Origin: CAYLRU01 sp964386565
Lineage (GTDB): Bacteria > Desulfobacterota > Desulfobacteria > Desulfobacterales > UBA5616
Direction: 5' to 3'
Length of the DNA stretch: 64,000 nucleotides
NCBI GenBank assembly: GCA_964386565.1
Contig: CAYLRU010000003.1
Span: 62,001 to 126,000, forward strand
Positions 18,214 to 25,961 of the stretch are shown here, piece after piece. The notes beneath the pieces were generated by a model, which was given only the letters and a program-made list of their open reading frames with translations, was not told the origin of the DNA and did no database searches. The position numbers and the translations under genes were made by a program. The number at the start of each line of letters is the position of its first letter. Position 1 is the first letter of the stretch.

Positions 18214-18447
18214 CTATTTTTTCAGCCAGGAAATGACGTCTTCTTTCCCGGGTACTTTCCCCGAGCACTTTACTTCATCGCCGATCACCACGGCCGGGGT
18301 TACAAATACGCCGTACCGGGCGATTTGCTTTAAGTCCGACACTTTTTCAACGGTTGCCGCAACACCGCTTTCCGCAACAGCCTCTTTTACGATTTTTTCC
18401 GTCTGGCTGCATTTGGCACAGCCGGGTCCCAGAACTTTAATTTCCAT
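18214..18447 (-). CDS. Small thioredoxin-like redox-active disulfide protein
   Basis: 77 residues with the thioredoxin fold of the TM0996/MTH895 type. The leading strand M-E-I-K-V-L-G is followed by the active-site G-C-A-K-C (Cys10, Cys13). The cis-proline appears in F-V-T-P-A-V-V-I. It probably shuttles electrons as a small cytoplasmic thiol-disulfide protein, plausibly supporting arsenate reduction or maintenance of the permease Cys pair. It belongs to the locus arsR-permease-(deleted thioredoxin)-this gene-ACR3. Confidence 0.88.
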   Translation of the reverse strand: MEIKVLGPGCAKCSQTEKIVKEAVAESGVAATVEKVSDLKQIARYGVFVTPAVVIGDEVKCSGKVPGKEDVISWLKK

Positions 18448-18478
18448 TTGATACGTCCCTTTCGCTGAAATGGCGGCA

Positions 18479-18679
18479 TCATCCCTTTAACCATGCTTTT
18501 ATTTTTTGTTTTGAAGGAATTTGCCCCATGGATTTAACCGCTCCACTGATGACCAATGCCGGTGTCCCGATAACGCCGTATTTCCCGATTTCCCTCACGT
18601 CCTTGAATATTTGCCCAAGTCCGATAATCCCGATTCCGTGCTTTCCGGTTTTGATCTGAGTGACATCGTCCGTATTCAT
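18479..18679 (-). pseudogene. Internally deleted thioredoxin-like gene lacking the CxxC active site
   Basis: A 66-residue intact ORF that looks like two ends of a longer protein joined in frame. Residues 1-24 match the N-terminal D-x-T-Q-I-K-x-G-K-H-x-I-G-I-x-G-L domain of a roughly 150-residue family found beside such permeases (from memory of the family). Residues 25-66 match the last third of a thioredoxin-like domain (I-G-K-Y-G-V-I-G-T-P-A-L-V-I through a C-terminal K-A-W-L-K). The middle, including CxxC, is absent; there is no Cys at all. The Shine-Dalgarno is weak. Most likely a remnant after an in-frame deletion of about 90 codons. A non-redox function or an assembly collapse cannot be excluded. 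Confidence 0.6.
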
Positions 18680-18710
18680 AAAAACACCCGTTTTTTCTGT
18701 GACAGGACGC

Positions 18711-19883
18711 TTATGCCATTACAGCCCCGTAAATAATGCCGGCAATCGTGGACATGATGACGATAATCGAACAGAATACGGCTGTCTTTTTAATCCCCAT
18801 AACACTTCCGATCACCAACATATTGGGCAAAGATAATGCCGGGCCCGCCAGAAGCAATGCCAGTGCCGGTCCCTGTCCCATTCCCGACCCCAGAAGCCCC
18901 TGCAGAATGGGGATTTCCGTCAGGGTGGCAAAGTACATCAGGGCGCCGGCAACGGAAGCGAACAGGTTGGCCCAGATGGAGTTGCCGCCCAGCAAGGATT
19001 GCACATAATGTTCCGGTATCAACGCCGGATGGCCGGGTCTTCCCAGCAGGAAACCCGCCACCAGAACGCCGCCGGCCAGAAGGGGAAAAATCTGTTTCAT
19101 GAAATCCCAAGTTGCAAGCACCCATTCTTTTCGTTCTTCCGTAGTGAACCATGAATACACCATCCAAGAAAGAACGGCGAGCAGCACGGCCGTTACATAC
19201 CACTTGACCGAAAAAGCAGCAGGCCAGAGTCCGTGTGATCCCGGCGCCGGTTTTGCAAAAGCGGCAAAGACCAGGATCAATACCATGACAAGCAGGTAAA
19301 GGGCATCCTGCAAAATGGTGCGTCCTTTTTCACCGTCATCCGGCATGTGGATACCCCCCTCGGTCCTGGCGGCGTCGTCGTGCCGAAAAATAAAGGACAT
19401 CAGCAAACCGGTTAAAATTGAAAACACGATGGCTCCAACGGCCCGGGCCAGTCCGATTTGCCATCCGAGTATCTTTGCCGTCAATGTGATCGCCAGCACG
19501 TTAATGGCCGGGCCTGAATACAGAAAAGCGGTTGCCGGTCCGATACCCGCGCCCCGTGTATAAATGCCGGCAAACAGGGGTAGTACGGTGCAGGAACAGA
19601 CCGCCAGAACCGTTCCGGACACACTGGCCACCGAGTAGGCCAGAACTTTTTTGGCCCGGGCACCGAAATACTTGAGAACCGAAGCCTGGGACACAAACAC
19701 GGAAATGGCGCCGGCAATGAAAAATGCCGGGATCAGGCACGTCAACACATGCTCCCGGGCATATTCCCGAAGCATCATGAAGGCTTCCAACCCGGCCTGC
19801 CGGATTACCGGATGATCCCACGGAATAAAGTAACAGGCCAAAAAAATACCGATAATTACAAGCAGTTTTCTTAATTCTTGCAT
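18711..19883 (-). CDS. DUF318/UPF0718-type permease (ArsP-like)
   Basis: 390 residues from the ATG at 19883, which has ggaga seven bases upstream; an ATG four codons earlier has no site. About eight to ten membrane helices are visible. The family motif C-S-C-T (Cys96 and Cys98) follows the S-V-S-G-T-V-L-A-V stretch, and a mirrored G-P-A-L-S-L-P-N repeat lies near the C-terminus. The family includes ArsP organoarsenical exporters and permeases paired with small thioredoxins. It is encoded between arsR and two thioredoxin-like genes, so a metalloid-related export role regulated by ArsR is the best inference; the substrate is not shown. Confidence 0.83.
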   Translation of the reverse strand: MQELRKLLVIIGIFLACYFIPWDHPVIRQAGLEAFMMLREYAREHVLTCLIPAFFIAGAISVFVSQASVLKYFGARAKKVLAYSVASVSGTVLAVCSCTVLPLFAGIYTRGAGIGPATAFLYSGPAINVLAITLTAKILGWQIGLARAVGAIVFSILTGLLMSFIFRHDDAARTEGGIHMPDDGEKGRTILQDALYLLVMVLILVFAAFAKPAPGSHGLWPAAFSVKWYVTAVLLAVLSWMVYSWFTTEERKEWVLATWDFMKQIFPLLAGGVLVAGFLLGRPGHPALIPEHYVQSLLGGNSIWANLFASVAGALMYFATLTEIPILQGLLGSGMGQGPALALLLAGPALSLPNMLVIGSVMGIKKTAVFCSIIVIMSTIAGIIYGAVMA

Positions 19884-19923
19884 TAATTTCTCCATCGGTG
19901 CGAGGCTTTATAGCCTCTTCCGG

Positions 19924-20268
19924 TTATTTCCTGCAAATCTCTTCACGGTTAATAAAGGGCAGCCGCTTTATGAGGCCGTCAATTTCCGGATCGTCATTCA
20001 GCCGACATGTTAAATATTTGATCATGCCTGCTGCATCCGGGTTGTCGTTTCTTTTGTCAAGCATGTAATTTACCCACAGCCCGTCTTTTGCATACGTTAC
20101 CAGCTCCGCAGCCTCCAGTATTTTCAAATGCTTTGAAATGGTCGGCTGGGCAAGGGACAGGGCCGCCTGGATTTCACAGACGCACATGGTTTTATGCTGC
20201 AGCATCTTCATAATTTTGACCCGGCTGGGGTCGGACAGCGCCTTCATCACTTTTAAAAAGGATTTCAT
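19924..20268 (-). CDS. arsR: ArsR/SmtB family metalloregulator
   Basis: 114 residues from the ATG at 20268. An upstream ATG at 20280 is less likely because the ggagg site lies between the two and is ideally spaced for the second. The winged-helix HTH contains the metal-binding helix motif M-C-V-C-E-I (Cys29, Cys31), the As(III)/Sb(III)-sensing ELCVC-type site, and the recognition helix S-L-A-Q-P-T-I-S-K-H-L-K. It represses its own operon and releases DNA on binding trivalent metalloid. A 34-bp perfect palindrome overlaps its promoter. Downstream genes are the permease, thioredoxins and ACR3. Confidence 0.93.
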   Translation of the reverse strand: MKSFLKVMKALSDPSRVKIMKMLQHKTMCVCEIQAALSLAQPTISKHLKILEAAELVTYAKDGLWVNYMLDKRNDNPDAAGMIKYLTCRLNDDPEIDGLIKRLPFINREEICRK

Positions 20269-20282
20269 ATCGCCCTCCATTG

Positions 20283-20323
20283 TTTTTATATATTTCTATA
20301 TAGAAATATATAAAAATTGTCAA
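20283..20323 (-). promoter_or_regulatory. arsR promoter with 34-bp perfect palindromic operator
   Basis: On the minus strand a consensus -35 TTGACA (20323-20318) is followed by a perfect inverted repeat from 20316 to 20283. It is centred between 20299 and 20300 with arms containing TATATTTCTAT. The palindrome covers the expected -10 position (TATAGA at a 17-base spacer) and ends just before the arsR leader. Such a dyad across the -10 is what an ArsR dimer would bind to block polymerase. No second copy was noticed elsewhere in the locus. Confidence 0.8.
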
Positions 20324-20475
20324 TCCCCCTTTTTTATCCGGGGTCAGGTGATTTTTCTGGAGAGATGTACTGAAACGTTGCCGCATCAGGGTTTCCGAAA
20401 ACCGCTAATTTGAAAGGGCTGTTCTGAATCGTTTTTGGCAGTTTTGAAATGGCTCCCTTACGCCGATCATTGACA

Positions 20476-21279
20476 TCACTTCAGGGAAAGCTTGCTGTAG
20501 CGGTTAAAAACCCGCTCCCAAATACCGCTGTTTTCAACCAGAAACAAAAAATCCGTTGAGTTGAAATTGGGATCAAATGCGGGTTCTCCGCAAAGCTTGC
20601 CGTTCATCAAAAGACATGCCCGAATGACCGGTGGAAGGGACCCGATTATATTTTTGGCGTTTTTACAGGAATAATTCTCGCCCATGTTCAGATTCCGGAT
20701 TCTGTTGTCTTCCCGGGGATGGGCAATGGTCCCGTAGACCGGGGAATAAAATTTCCTGAGAAAAGTGTAATATCGATTTATTTTATTGATATCATTTGAA
20801 AAAATGCTGCAGCAGGCCAATATCCGGTCAAGTTTATGATGGGCCAAATATAATGATATTCCACCCCAGATCAACCGCATCACAAGGCCGTTGCGATAGG
20901 CCGGGTGGATGCATTTTCGGCCGACTTCCGCAAAACCCTCAAAGTGATCCATGATCCCGGAAATATCGAACTCTTCTTCCAGATAAAGCCCGATATTCTT
21001 TTCAGCCACCTCTCTTTTCTGTAATCTGCAGGTGCCCACAACCGCATTATTTTTCCCGGGGCCCTTGACAATAAGGTGATCACAAAAAAAATCAAAGGGA
21101 TCTTCATCCTGGCGGGTTGCTTCGTTCGCCTTGATGGCAAGTCCCATTTCCAGTTTGAATATCGCATATCGCAGGCAAAGCGCCTGCTCAATTTCCCTTG
21201 CTGTTTCAGCAATTTTGACATGATACCCGGCGCTTTCAAAATAAAACGGCGTTTTTTTCGTATTGTACCTCGTTCCCAT
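20476..21279 (-). CDS. OlsB/FeeM-like N-acyltransferase (GNAT fold)
   Basis: 267 residues. The family pattern of acyl-ACP-dependent N-acyltransferases (Acetyltransf_5; ornithine-lipid OlsB, N-acyl amino acid synthases) is visible. It includes L-R-Y-A-I-F near residue 37, F-C-D-H-L-I-V near 70, V-V-G-T-C-R-L, and the E-V-G-R-K-C-I-H-P-A-Y-R-N-G segment near residue 118. The family joins a fatty acyl chain to an amino group. Its start overlaps the stop of the upstream GNAT gene, and the E1-like gene precedes that, so the three form a tight operon. The amine substrate is unknown. Confidence 0.7.
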   Translation of the reverse strand: MGTRYNTKKTPFYFESAGYHVKIAETAREIEQALCLRYAIFKLEMGLAIKANEATRQDEDPFDFFCDHLIVKGPGKNNAVVGTCRLQKREVAEKNIGLYLEEEFDISGIMDHFEGFAEVGRKCIHPAYRNGLVMRLIWGGISLYLAHHKLDRILACCSIFSNDINKINRYYTFLRKFYSPVYGTIAHPREDNRIRNLNMGENYSCKNAKNIIGSLPPVIRACLLMNGKLCGEPAFDPNFNSTDFLFLVENSGIWERVFNRYSKLSLK

Positions 21280-21938
21280 TAATTGTCTGTCAGAATTTTG
21301 TTTTTCCTTAACCTGTTTTGGGCCTTGGCATAATCCGCGCTTTCCCTGCTGTTTATCTTGTCTAAAAATGCTTTTCCTTCAAGATGATAAACATCTGCGC
21401 CAAGACTCCCTGCACCGGGAAAATCAATTGAAACCCGGCCGACCTTTTTTGCTCCGGCGCGTCTGAGCATGGACACGGAAGCCGAATTACAAAACGGGTA
21501 GTTCAATACGGCTGAAAACAAATTGTCGTGTCCGCTGTTGAAAAAATTCAAAACAGCCTGAAAAGCCAGCGCAGGGGCATATAACATAAATTTTCGATCT
21601 GGTAAAACCGCGATTTGGTCCAGGTAACCGTTTTTTGCATTTACAAGATCATCAAAATTAAAATTTTGCCACTCGATCAGGTCTTTCTGCTGCCATAAGA
21701 CTGAATGCCGGACCATGGTGTCCGGCAGAATGATGACAAATCCGGCAACCCGGCGCTTTTCCGGGTCTTCAAGGACCAGTGTCTCGGCGTTGGCAATATA
21801 ATCAAAAAATTGTTCACGGGTCGTATCCAGCAAAAACCCGCTGGTGGCAATTTGAATATCGTCCTTTGATATTAAAAGCCGTTTTTTTAAAGCGACTAAG
21901 TCTTCAATATCATTTTGCATTGCGTTTCGAATTCTCAT
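21279..21938 (-). CDS. GNAT family N-acetyltransferase-like protein
   Basis: 219 residues with a GNAT-type layout. It has an N-terminal R-I-R-N-A-x-x-x-D-I start, a central A-G-F-V-I-I-L-P strand, then Y-L-D-Q-I-A-V-L-P near residue 105 (motif A region). A C-terminal part resembles N-x-x-S-V-S-M-L-R-R-A-G-A-K-K-V-G-R, the usual arm of GNAT enzymes. It probably acylates an amine with an acyl-CoA. It lies 14 bases after the E1-like gene and overlaps the OlsB-like gene, and the order E1-GNAT-acyltransferase suggests successive steps on one small molecule. Exact substrate unknown. Confidence 0.65.
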   Translation of the reverse strand: MRIRNAMQNDIEDLVALKKRLLISKDDIQIATSGFLLDTTREQFFDYIANAETLVLEDPEKRRVAGFVIILPDTMVRHSVLWQQKDLIEWQNFNFDDLVNAKNGYLDQIAVLPDRKFMLYAPALAFQAVLNFFNSGHDNLFSAVLNYPFCNSASVSMLRRAGAKKVGRVSIDFPGAGSLGADVYHLEGKAFLDKINSRESADYAKAQNRLRKNKILTDN

Positions 21939-21952
21939 ACAGGGCCTCTTGC

Positions 21953-22762
21953 TTAAATATTTTGTTCCGGAATCACATGGTTGAAAGGATCGTATAGGGC
22001 AAAAGGCGGTGCTTTGGCAATTTTCCCCCAGTTTAAAATCAATTTAACGACTTCGATGCCCATCAAAGCGGCATTCAGCCAGACAACGGGTGCAAAAGAG
22101 GGGACCTCACCGTTGATAATCCTTTCCACGGCATGGCTGCCGAAATAATCCATTATTCCGTTAATCCTGGTCAATTCCTCAAGTACCTTGAGATTAAGCG
22201 CCTTTATGTCCTGTTTGGACAGGCTGGAAAGGGGTTTGTTCCCCGTGGGCAAATGGTAGGTCTCTTCAAGACAGGGCGTGTCTCGGGTAAACACTCTCAC
22301 GTTGCCAAACGGCAATGCCCATCCGTCAACAAAAGGGATGTCATGTTTCCTGGCGTGTCTGCTGGTGATAACGGCGGCCTTGACGTCATCAATGGCAAAA
22401 ACCACGACATCGATATGATCCAGGATATTTCCGATATTTAATTCCGTAATTTCATTAAACGACCGGACTTTCACCCCGGGATTGATTTTTTTAAAAAAAC
22501 GCTCAGCGACCCGGGTCTTTTTTTCCCCCAGTGTGTCTGCAAATGAAAATATTTGACGGTTTAAGTTGGTTGGCTCAAAAATATCGTTGTCACATATGGT
22601 CATATAACCGATTCCGCACCGAACCAGTATTTCCCCCACAATTCCCCCTAATCCGCCAAGACCCAGTACGGCAACATGGGATCGGGAAAGTTTTTTCTGC
22701 TGGGCTTCACTGATAAAACCGATATTTCTGTTGGTCAGATCATGATAGTTGATTTTTTGCAT
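21953..22762 (-). CDS. E1-like (ThiF/MoeB/HesA fold) adenylyltransferase
   Basis: 269 residues. The nucleotide-binding motif G-L-G-G-L-G-G is at residues 34-40, the acidic D-N-D near 58, the N-R-Q motif (Arg69) and the A-I-D-D catalytic region near 125. A candidate acceptor cysteine is Cys164 in D-T-P-C-L-E-E. The two CxxC zinc pairs of ThiF and MoeB are absent, and no ubiquitin-like ThiS/MoaD gene lies nearby. The enzyme probably adenylates the C-terminus of a peptide or an amino acid carboxylate. Neighbouring acyltransferases argue for a small-molecule or lipid product rather than cofactor sulfuration. Confidence 0.78.
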   Translation of the reverse strand: MQKINYHDLTNRNIGFISEAQQKKLSRSHVAVLGLGGLGGIVGEILVRCGIGYMTICDNDIFEPTNLNRQIFSFADTLGEKKTRVAERFFKKINPGVKVRSFNEITELNIGNILDHIDVVVFAIDDVKAAVITSRHARKHDIPFVDGWALPFGNVRVFTRDTPCLEETYHLPTGNKPLSSLSKQDIKALNLKVLEELTRINGIMDYFGSHAVERIINGEVPSFAPVVWLNAALMGIEVVKLILNWGKIAKAPPFALYDPFNHVIPEQNI

Positions 22763-22964
22763 CCTTCAGCCTCGGATTAACCGGAATCTTTGTATTTTTC
22801 CAATCGACCGTAAACAAAACCGGGAACGGTCCTTCGTTCTCCCACATAATTTTAGGGCTTGAATCAACCGCTATCGATGAAGTGCACGTTTTAATGCACA
22901 TCCAGGGTCGGTATAAAAGACGGTATTTTTGAATGCCTGACGTTTTCAGGGCTTTTTCAGGCAA
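22740..22964 (-). CDS. Uncertain 74-residue ORF overlapping the start of the E1-like gene
   Basis: A reverse-strand ORF from a TTG at 22964 whose last 23 bases overlap the E1-like start, as coupled genes do. The C-terminal half reads like real protein (E-G-P-F-P-V-L-F-T-V-D-W-K, then I-P-V-N-P-R-L-K-D-A). No family was recognised and no Shine-Dalgarno stands before the TTG. It may be the tail of a gene whose front has been lost, or a chance ORF. Confidence 0.25.
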   Translation of the reverse strand: MPEKALKTSGIQKYRLLYRPWMCIKTCTSSIAVDSSPKIMWENEGPFPVLFTVDWKNTKIPVNPRLKDAKNQLS

Positions 22965-23156
22965 CAGTCAGCGAGCCGACGACCGGGTCCTTGCCGACGA
23001 TGTTCGATTAACATCAACAACTAATTATATTTGAATTATTTTGCAAGGCTTTTTAAATACAACGCGTAGAGAGTTGTTGCGATATTTAACGGAAAAATAT
23101 ATAATAAAAATGTAAAAATCGACCCCATGAACAAACCTGCCAAAGGAGGGATAACC

Positions 23157-23327
23157 ATGGCCCGTTGTGAAACCTGCAAGTTAAGAGCCCGGTATGATAA
23201 AAAACCCAAATCCCTGCTGGGGAGATTCTGGAAATGGCACATCGGTTGGTGCCCGGGATGGAAATCCTATTTAAAATCCTTGCCCGATGAGGATCGGGAG
23301 AAAATCAAACAGCAGTACGCGGGATAA
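23157..23327 (+). CDS. Small conserved Cys-containing protein (56 residues)
   Basis: The ATG at 23157 has an excellent Shine-Dalgarno (aaaggaggg). A longer ORF begins ten codons earlier but swallows that site. The product has Cys4 and Cys7 (R-C-E-T-C-K), Cys26 in a W-C-P-G-W-K motif and a basic, Trp-rich middle. Similar short proteins with this Cys/Trp pattern occur in sulfate reducers as conserved hypotheticals (from memory). The Cys set could bind a metal. It is a monocistronic gene before the cobalamin riboswitch. Confidence 0.7.
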   Translation: MARCETCKLRARYDKKPKSLLGRFWKWHIGWCPGWKSYLKSLPDEDREKIKQQYAG

Positions 23328-23564
23328 ATCGGACCCTATCCGTCGATGCTTTTTTTCAAGTTCGGGGAGTCGTATATTCTCCTTTTTAATCGATTGGCGG
23401 TAATCCTGGCCGAGGCCATACTCGTTAATTTCCCCATCCCAACCAATATCTGAAGCTTGACAATCATCATCGAATACGCCATAGAAAAACCGGGTTGAGC
23501 GATCTTTTGCTCATCACTTTGTAAAATTTCAACCCGGGTAAGATCAAAACTTAAAAGACCCGTC
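23328..23564. other. Non-coding stretch before the riboswitch, with a stable hairpin
   Basis: 237 bases without a supportable gene. A long inverted repeat pairs CCGGGTTGA (23490-23498) with TCAACCCGG (23529-23537), and a second small GAGC/GCTC stem lies inside. A TTGACA at about 23457-23462 could be the -35 of the cobT transcript, in which case the hairpin would be at the 5' end of the leader RNA ahead of the aptamer. No U-tract follows, so it is not an intrinsic terminator of the upstream gene. Confidence 0.4.
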
Positions 23565-23761
23565 ATGATGGTGAAATAAAATAGGGAAACCGGTGAAAAT
23601 CCGGTGCGGACCCGCCGCTGTATTTCCGCCCTCCCCGCCTTTTATGGGCGAGAATTTTTAAACCGGGAGGGAACCCTTTCGGCCATTGCGTGCCACTGTA
23701 TTGCCCCATCAATATGGGAAGGCCGTCGAAAGGGCGGGAGAGCCAGAAGACCTGCCATTAT
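23565..23761 (+). promoter_or_regulatory. Cobalamin riboswitch upstream of cobT
   Basis: The conserved core is readable. P1 pairs atgatgg (23565-23571) with ccattat (23755-23761). Then come agggaaaccggtgaaaatccgg, gcggacccgccgctgta and the 3' B12 box gccagaagacctgcc (23742-23756). The region between the C-C-G-C-C-G-C-T-G-T segment and the B12 box is long and itself foldable (gggcg/cgccc type stems). Binding of adenosylcobalamin would be expected to favour the terminator just downstream and reduce cobT expression. Confidence 0.93.
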
Positions 23762-23789
23762 GATGTCATCTATTTTGGGGAGATGGTAA

Positions 23790-23823
23790 ATCCTCAAGCG
23801 GCTTACGCTTGGGGATTTTTTTT
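23790..23823 (+). terminator. Intrinsic terminator of the cobalamin riboswitch expression platform
   Basis: An 11-bp stem (23790-23800 with 23806-23816, one G-U pair) closes a five-base loop gctta and is followed by a run of eight T (23816-23823). It sits 29 bases after the riboswitch and 30 bases before the cobT start, the right place for ligand-controlled termination. Confidence 0.9.
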
Positions 23824-23853
23824 GGCGTATTCATTATAAATGGGGGCAATCGA

Positions 23854-24933
23854 ATGGAAACTATGGAAATGGATTTAAAACAGGTAATCACAGCAATTAA
23901 ACCGGTTAACCCGGAATGGACGGACAGGGCCCGGGACAGAACCGGCCGACTGGTCATGCCTCATCGGGCACTGGGGCGGCTCCACGACTTATCGGAACAG
24001 ATGTGCGGCATTCAGAAAACGCTGACCCCTGACATTACACATAAGGCCGTTCTCATCATGGCCGGTGACCATGGCGTGGCGTGCGAAGGAACCAGCGCCT
24101 TTCCCCGGGAGGTAACCGGTACCATGGTGGAAATCTTTTTAAAAAAAGGGGCGGGGATCAATGCCGTATCCCGGCACGTGGGCGCCGACGTATGGGTGGT
24201 GGACATGGGCATCATTCCGGAATTATCCCCGGAGAAACTCCCCGGCGGCGACCGCCTAGTTGTCCGGAAAATCGCCAAGGGAACCTCAAACTTTACCCGG
24301 GGACCGGCAATGTCCCGCAAAGATGCGGAAAAATCGGTCATCACCGGATTTACCGAAGCATCCTGTCTTTTTGACAAAGGAATCGATATCCTGGTAACCG
24401 GCGATATGGGAATCGGTAATACAACCCCCTCGGCCGCCATTGGCACGGTAATGACCGGATACCCGGTGGAAAAAATGGCCGGTAGGGGAACGGGGGTGGA
24501 CAAGGCAGGATATAACCGGAAATGCCGGGCCATACAAACCGGTATCGACATAAACGCCCCCGATTCCGGGGACGGGCTGGATGTTCTGGCAAAGGTCGGG
24601 GGATTTGAAATCGGCGGCATCGCCGGCACCATCCTGGCAGGGGCCTATCATGGCAAACCCGTGGTTATCGACGGTTTTATCTCCACCGCCGGTGCCCTCA
24701 TCGCCCATGCCCTCTGCCCGCTGGTAACCGATTACCTGTTTGCCGGCCACTGTTCCGAAGAATCCGGGCATCGTTTCATGCTGGAGCATCTGGGCCTGAA
24801 ACCCATTTTGGATCTCGGTCTGCGGCTCGGGGAAGGCACGGGCGCCGCACTGGCCATGTCCATCCTCGAGGCTTCAACCCGGGTCATTCAGGATGTCATG
24901 ACCTTTGAAGAAGCAGGTGTTCCGGATAGATAG
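23854..24933 (+). CDS. cobT: Nicotinate-nucleotide:dimethylbenzimidazole phosphoribosyltransferase
   Basis: 359 residues, the usual CobT length. The start is the ATG at 23854 with ggggg six bases upstream; an in-frame TTG-type start at 23809 lies inside the terminator and is rejected. Family motifs include A-G-D-H-G-V near residue 72, the D-M-G-I-G-N-T-T substrate loop near 190, and the C-terminal L-G-E-G-T-G-A-A that carries the catalytic Glu. It makes alpha-ribazole phosphate from DMB and nicotinate mononucleotide, for the lower ligand of cobalamin. It is controlled by the riboswitch upstream and stands alone without other cob genes. Confidence 0.95.
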   Translation: METMEMDLKQVITAIKPVNPEWTDRARDRTGRLVMPHRALGRLHDLSEQMCGIQKTLTPDITHKAVLIMAGDHGVACEGTSAFPREVTGTMVEIFLKKGAGINAVSRHVGADVWVVDMGIIPELSPEKLPGGDRLVVRKIAKGTSNFTRGPAMSRKDAEKSVITGFTEASCLFDKGIDILVTGDMGIGNTTPSAAIGTVMTGYPVEKMAGRGTGVDKAGYNRKCRAIQTGIDINAPDSGDGLDVLAKVGGFEIGGIAGTILAGAYHGKPVVIDGFISTAGALIAHALCPLVTDYLFAGHCSEESGHRFMLEHLGLKPILDLGLRLGEGTGAALAMSILEASTRVIQDVMTFEEAGVPDR

Positions 24934-25031
24934 GCAATCTCCATCCGGAAATGGCATTTTTGGCCCGGAGCTGTATTTTTGCTCTTTTAAAATCCTCAAA
25001 ACAGAACGGCTATCCCTTTTGACCCGGGCTC

Positions 25032-25793
25032 CTACACAACGCTCGCCCCACCGTCCACCATCAGGGTCTGGCCGGTGATGAAATCCGACCCTTTGGAGCA
25101 GAAAAAAAGAACGGGATGACCCACGTCAACGGATTCGGCGATTCTGCCCAGAGGAATGGATTTGACGATATTGTCATAGAGATCCGGGTTGGACCAGAAA
25201 GGCTTGCTGAAATCCGTTCTCACCATTCCCGGCGCTACGGCATTGACCTGGATGTTGTGGGGAGCAAGTTCCTGGGCCAGAACCTTTGTCATCATTTCAA
25301 TGCCCGCCTTGGCAATGCCGTAAATACCCATGGCCGGAGAGGCCCGGTGCGCGGCCAGCGAAGAAACACTGACGATCTTCCCCCTGTTCTGCTCCCGCAT
25401 GATCTGTCCGGCCTTTCGGGAACATAAAAAAGTGCCTGTCAGATTGGTATCGATTATTTTCCGCCACAGGGCGGGGTCGGCATCGGTGACGCCGGTAATC
25501 ATGTTCATGCCCACATTGTTCACCAGGGCATCCAGCTTACCGAAGCGACTGACGGTCTTTTCAAACAGGGCGTCCACATCTTCTTCTTTTCCGATATGCG
25601 CACTCACCGCCATCAGGCGGTCCGGCGCATTCAATTCGGCTTCCGCAGCATCCAGACCTGCTTGCTTGCGTCCGCAGATGACCACGTTGGCCTGTTCCTG
25701 TAAAAGCATCCTGGCGATTTGAAGACCGATGCCCCTGCTGCCGCCGGTGACGACAACCACCTTGTCCTTCAGATTGTATTGGATGGTGCTCAT
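25032..25793 (-). CDS. SDR family oxidoreductase
   Basis: 253 residues. T-G-G-S-R-G-I-G is at residues 16-23, N-N-V-G near 90, the catalytic Ser in V-S-V-S-S and Tyr/Lys in Y-G-I-A-K near 155, ending with the common D-G-G-A-S-V-V tail. It is a classical NAD(P)-dependent dehydrogenase/reductase; the substrate is not predictable. Shine-Dalgarno (ctggagaac) precedes the ATG. It is monocistronic, convergent with cobT and divergent from the TIGR00266 gene. Confidence 0.88.
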   Translation of the reverse strand: MSTIQYNLKDKVVVVTGGSRGIGLQIARMLLQEQANVVICGRKQAGLDAAEAELNAPDRLMAVSAHIGKEEDVDALFEKTVSRFGKLDALVNNVGMNMITGVTDADPALWRKIIDTNLTGTFLCSRKAGQIMREQNRGKIVSVSSLAAHRASPAMGIYGIAKAGIEMMTKVLAQELAPHNIQVNAVAPGMVRTDFSKPFWSNPDLYDNIVKSIPLGRIAESVDVGHPVLFFCSKGSDFITGQTLMVDGGASVV

Positions 25794-25961
25794 GATGTTC
25801 TCCAGTTTTAAGTTTGCGTTGAAGGTCAGACAAGTATTGATTTAGTATTACGCCATTTCCCGTCGTGTGTCAAAAGGGATATCTCCGATTTCCAGATCAC
25901 CCTTGAATAAATTGATATTTACGGTTATATAGCTAATATTATATGAAAACCAGGTGACTGA

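Noticed and set aside
21953..22762. ThiF/MoeB for thiamine or molybdopterin synthesis
   Set aside because: The zinc-binding CxxC pairs are missing and no thiS, moaD, thi or moa gene is near.
23336..23566. 76-codon minus-strand ORF upstream of the riboswitch
   Set aside because: No Shine-Dalgarno, and it covers the hairpin and probable promoter area of cobT; more likely chance.
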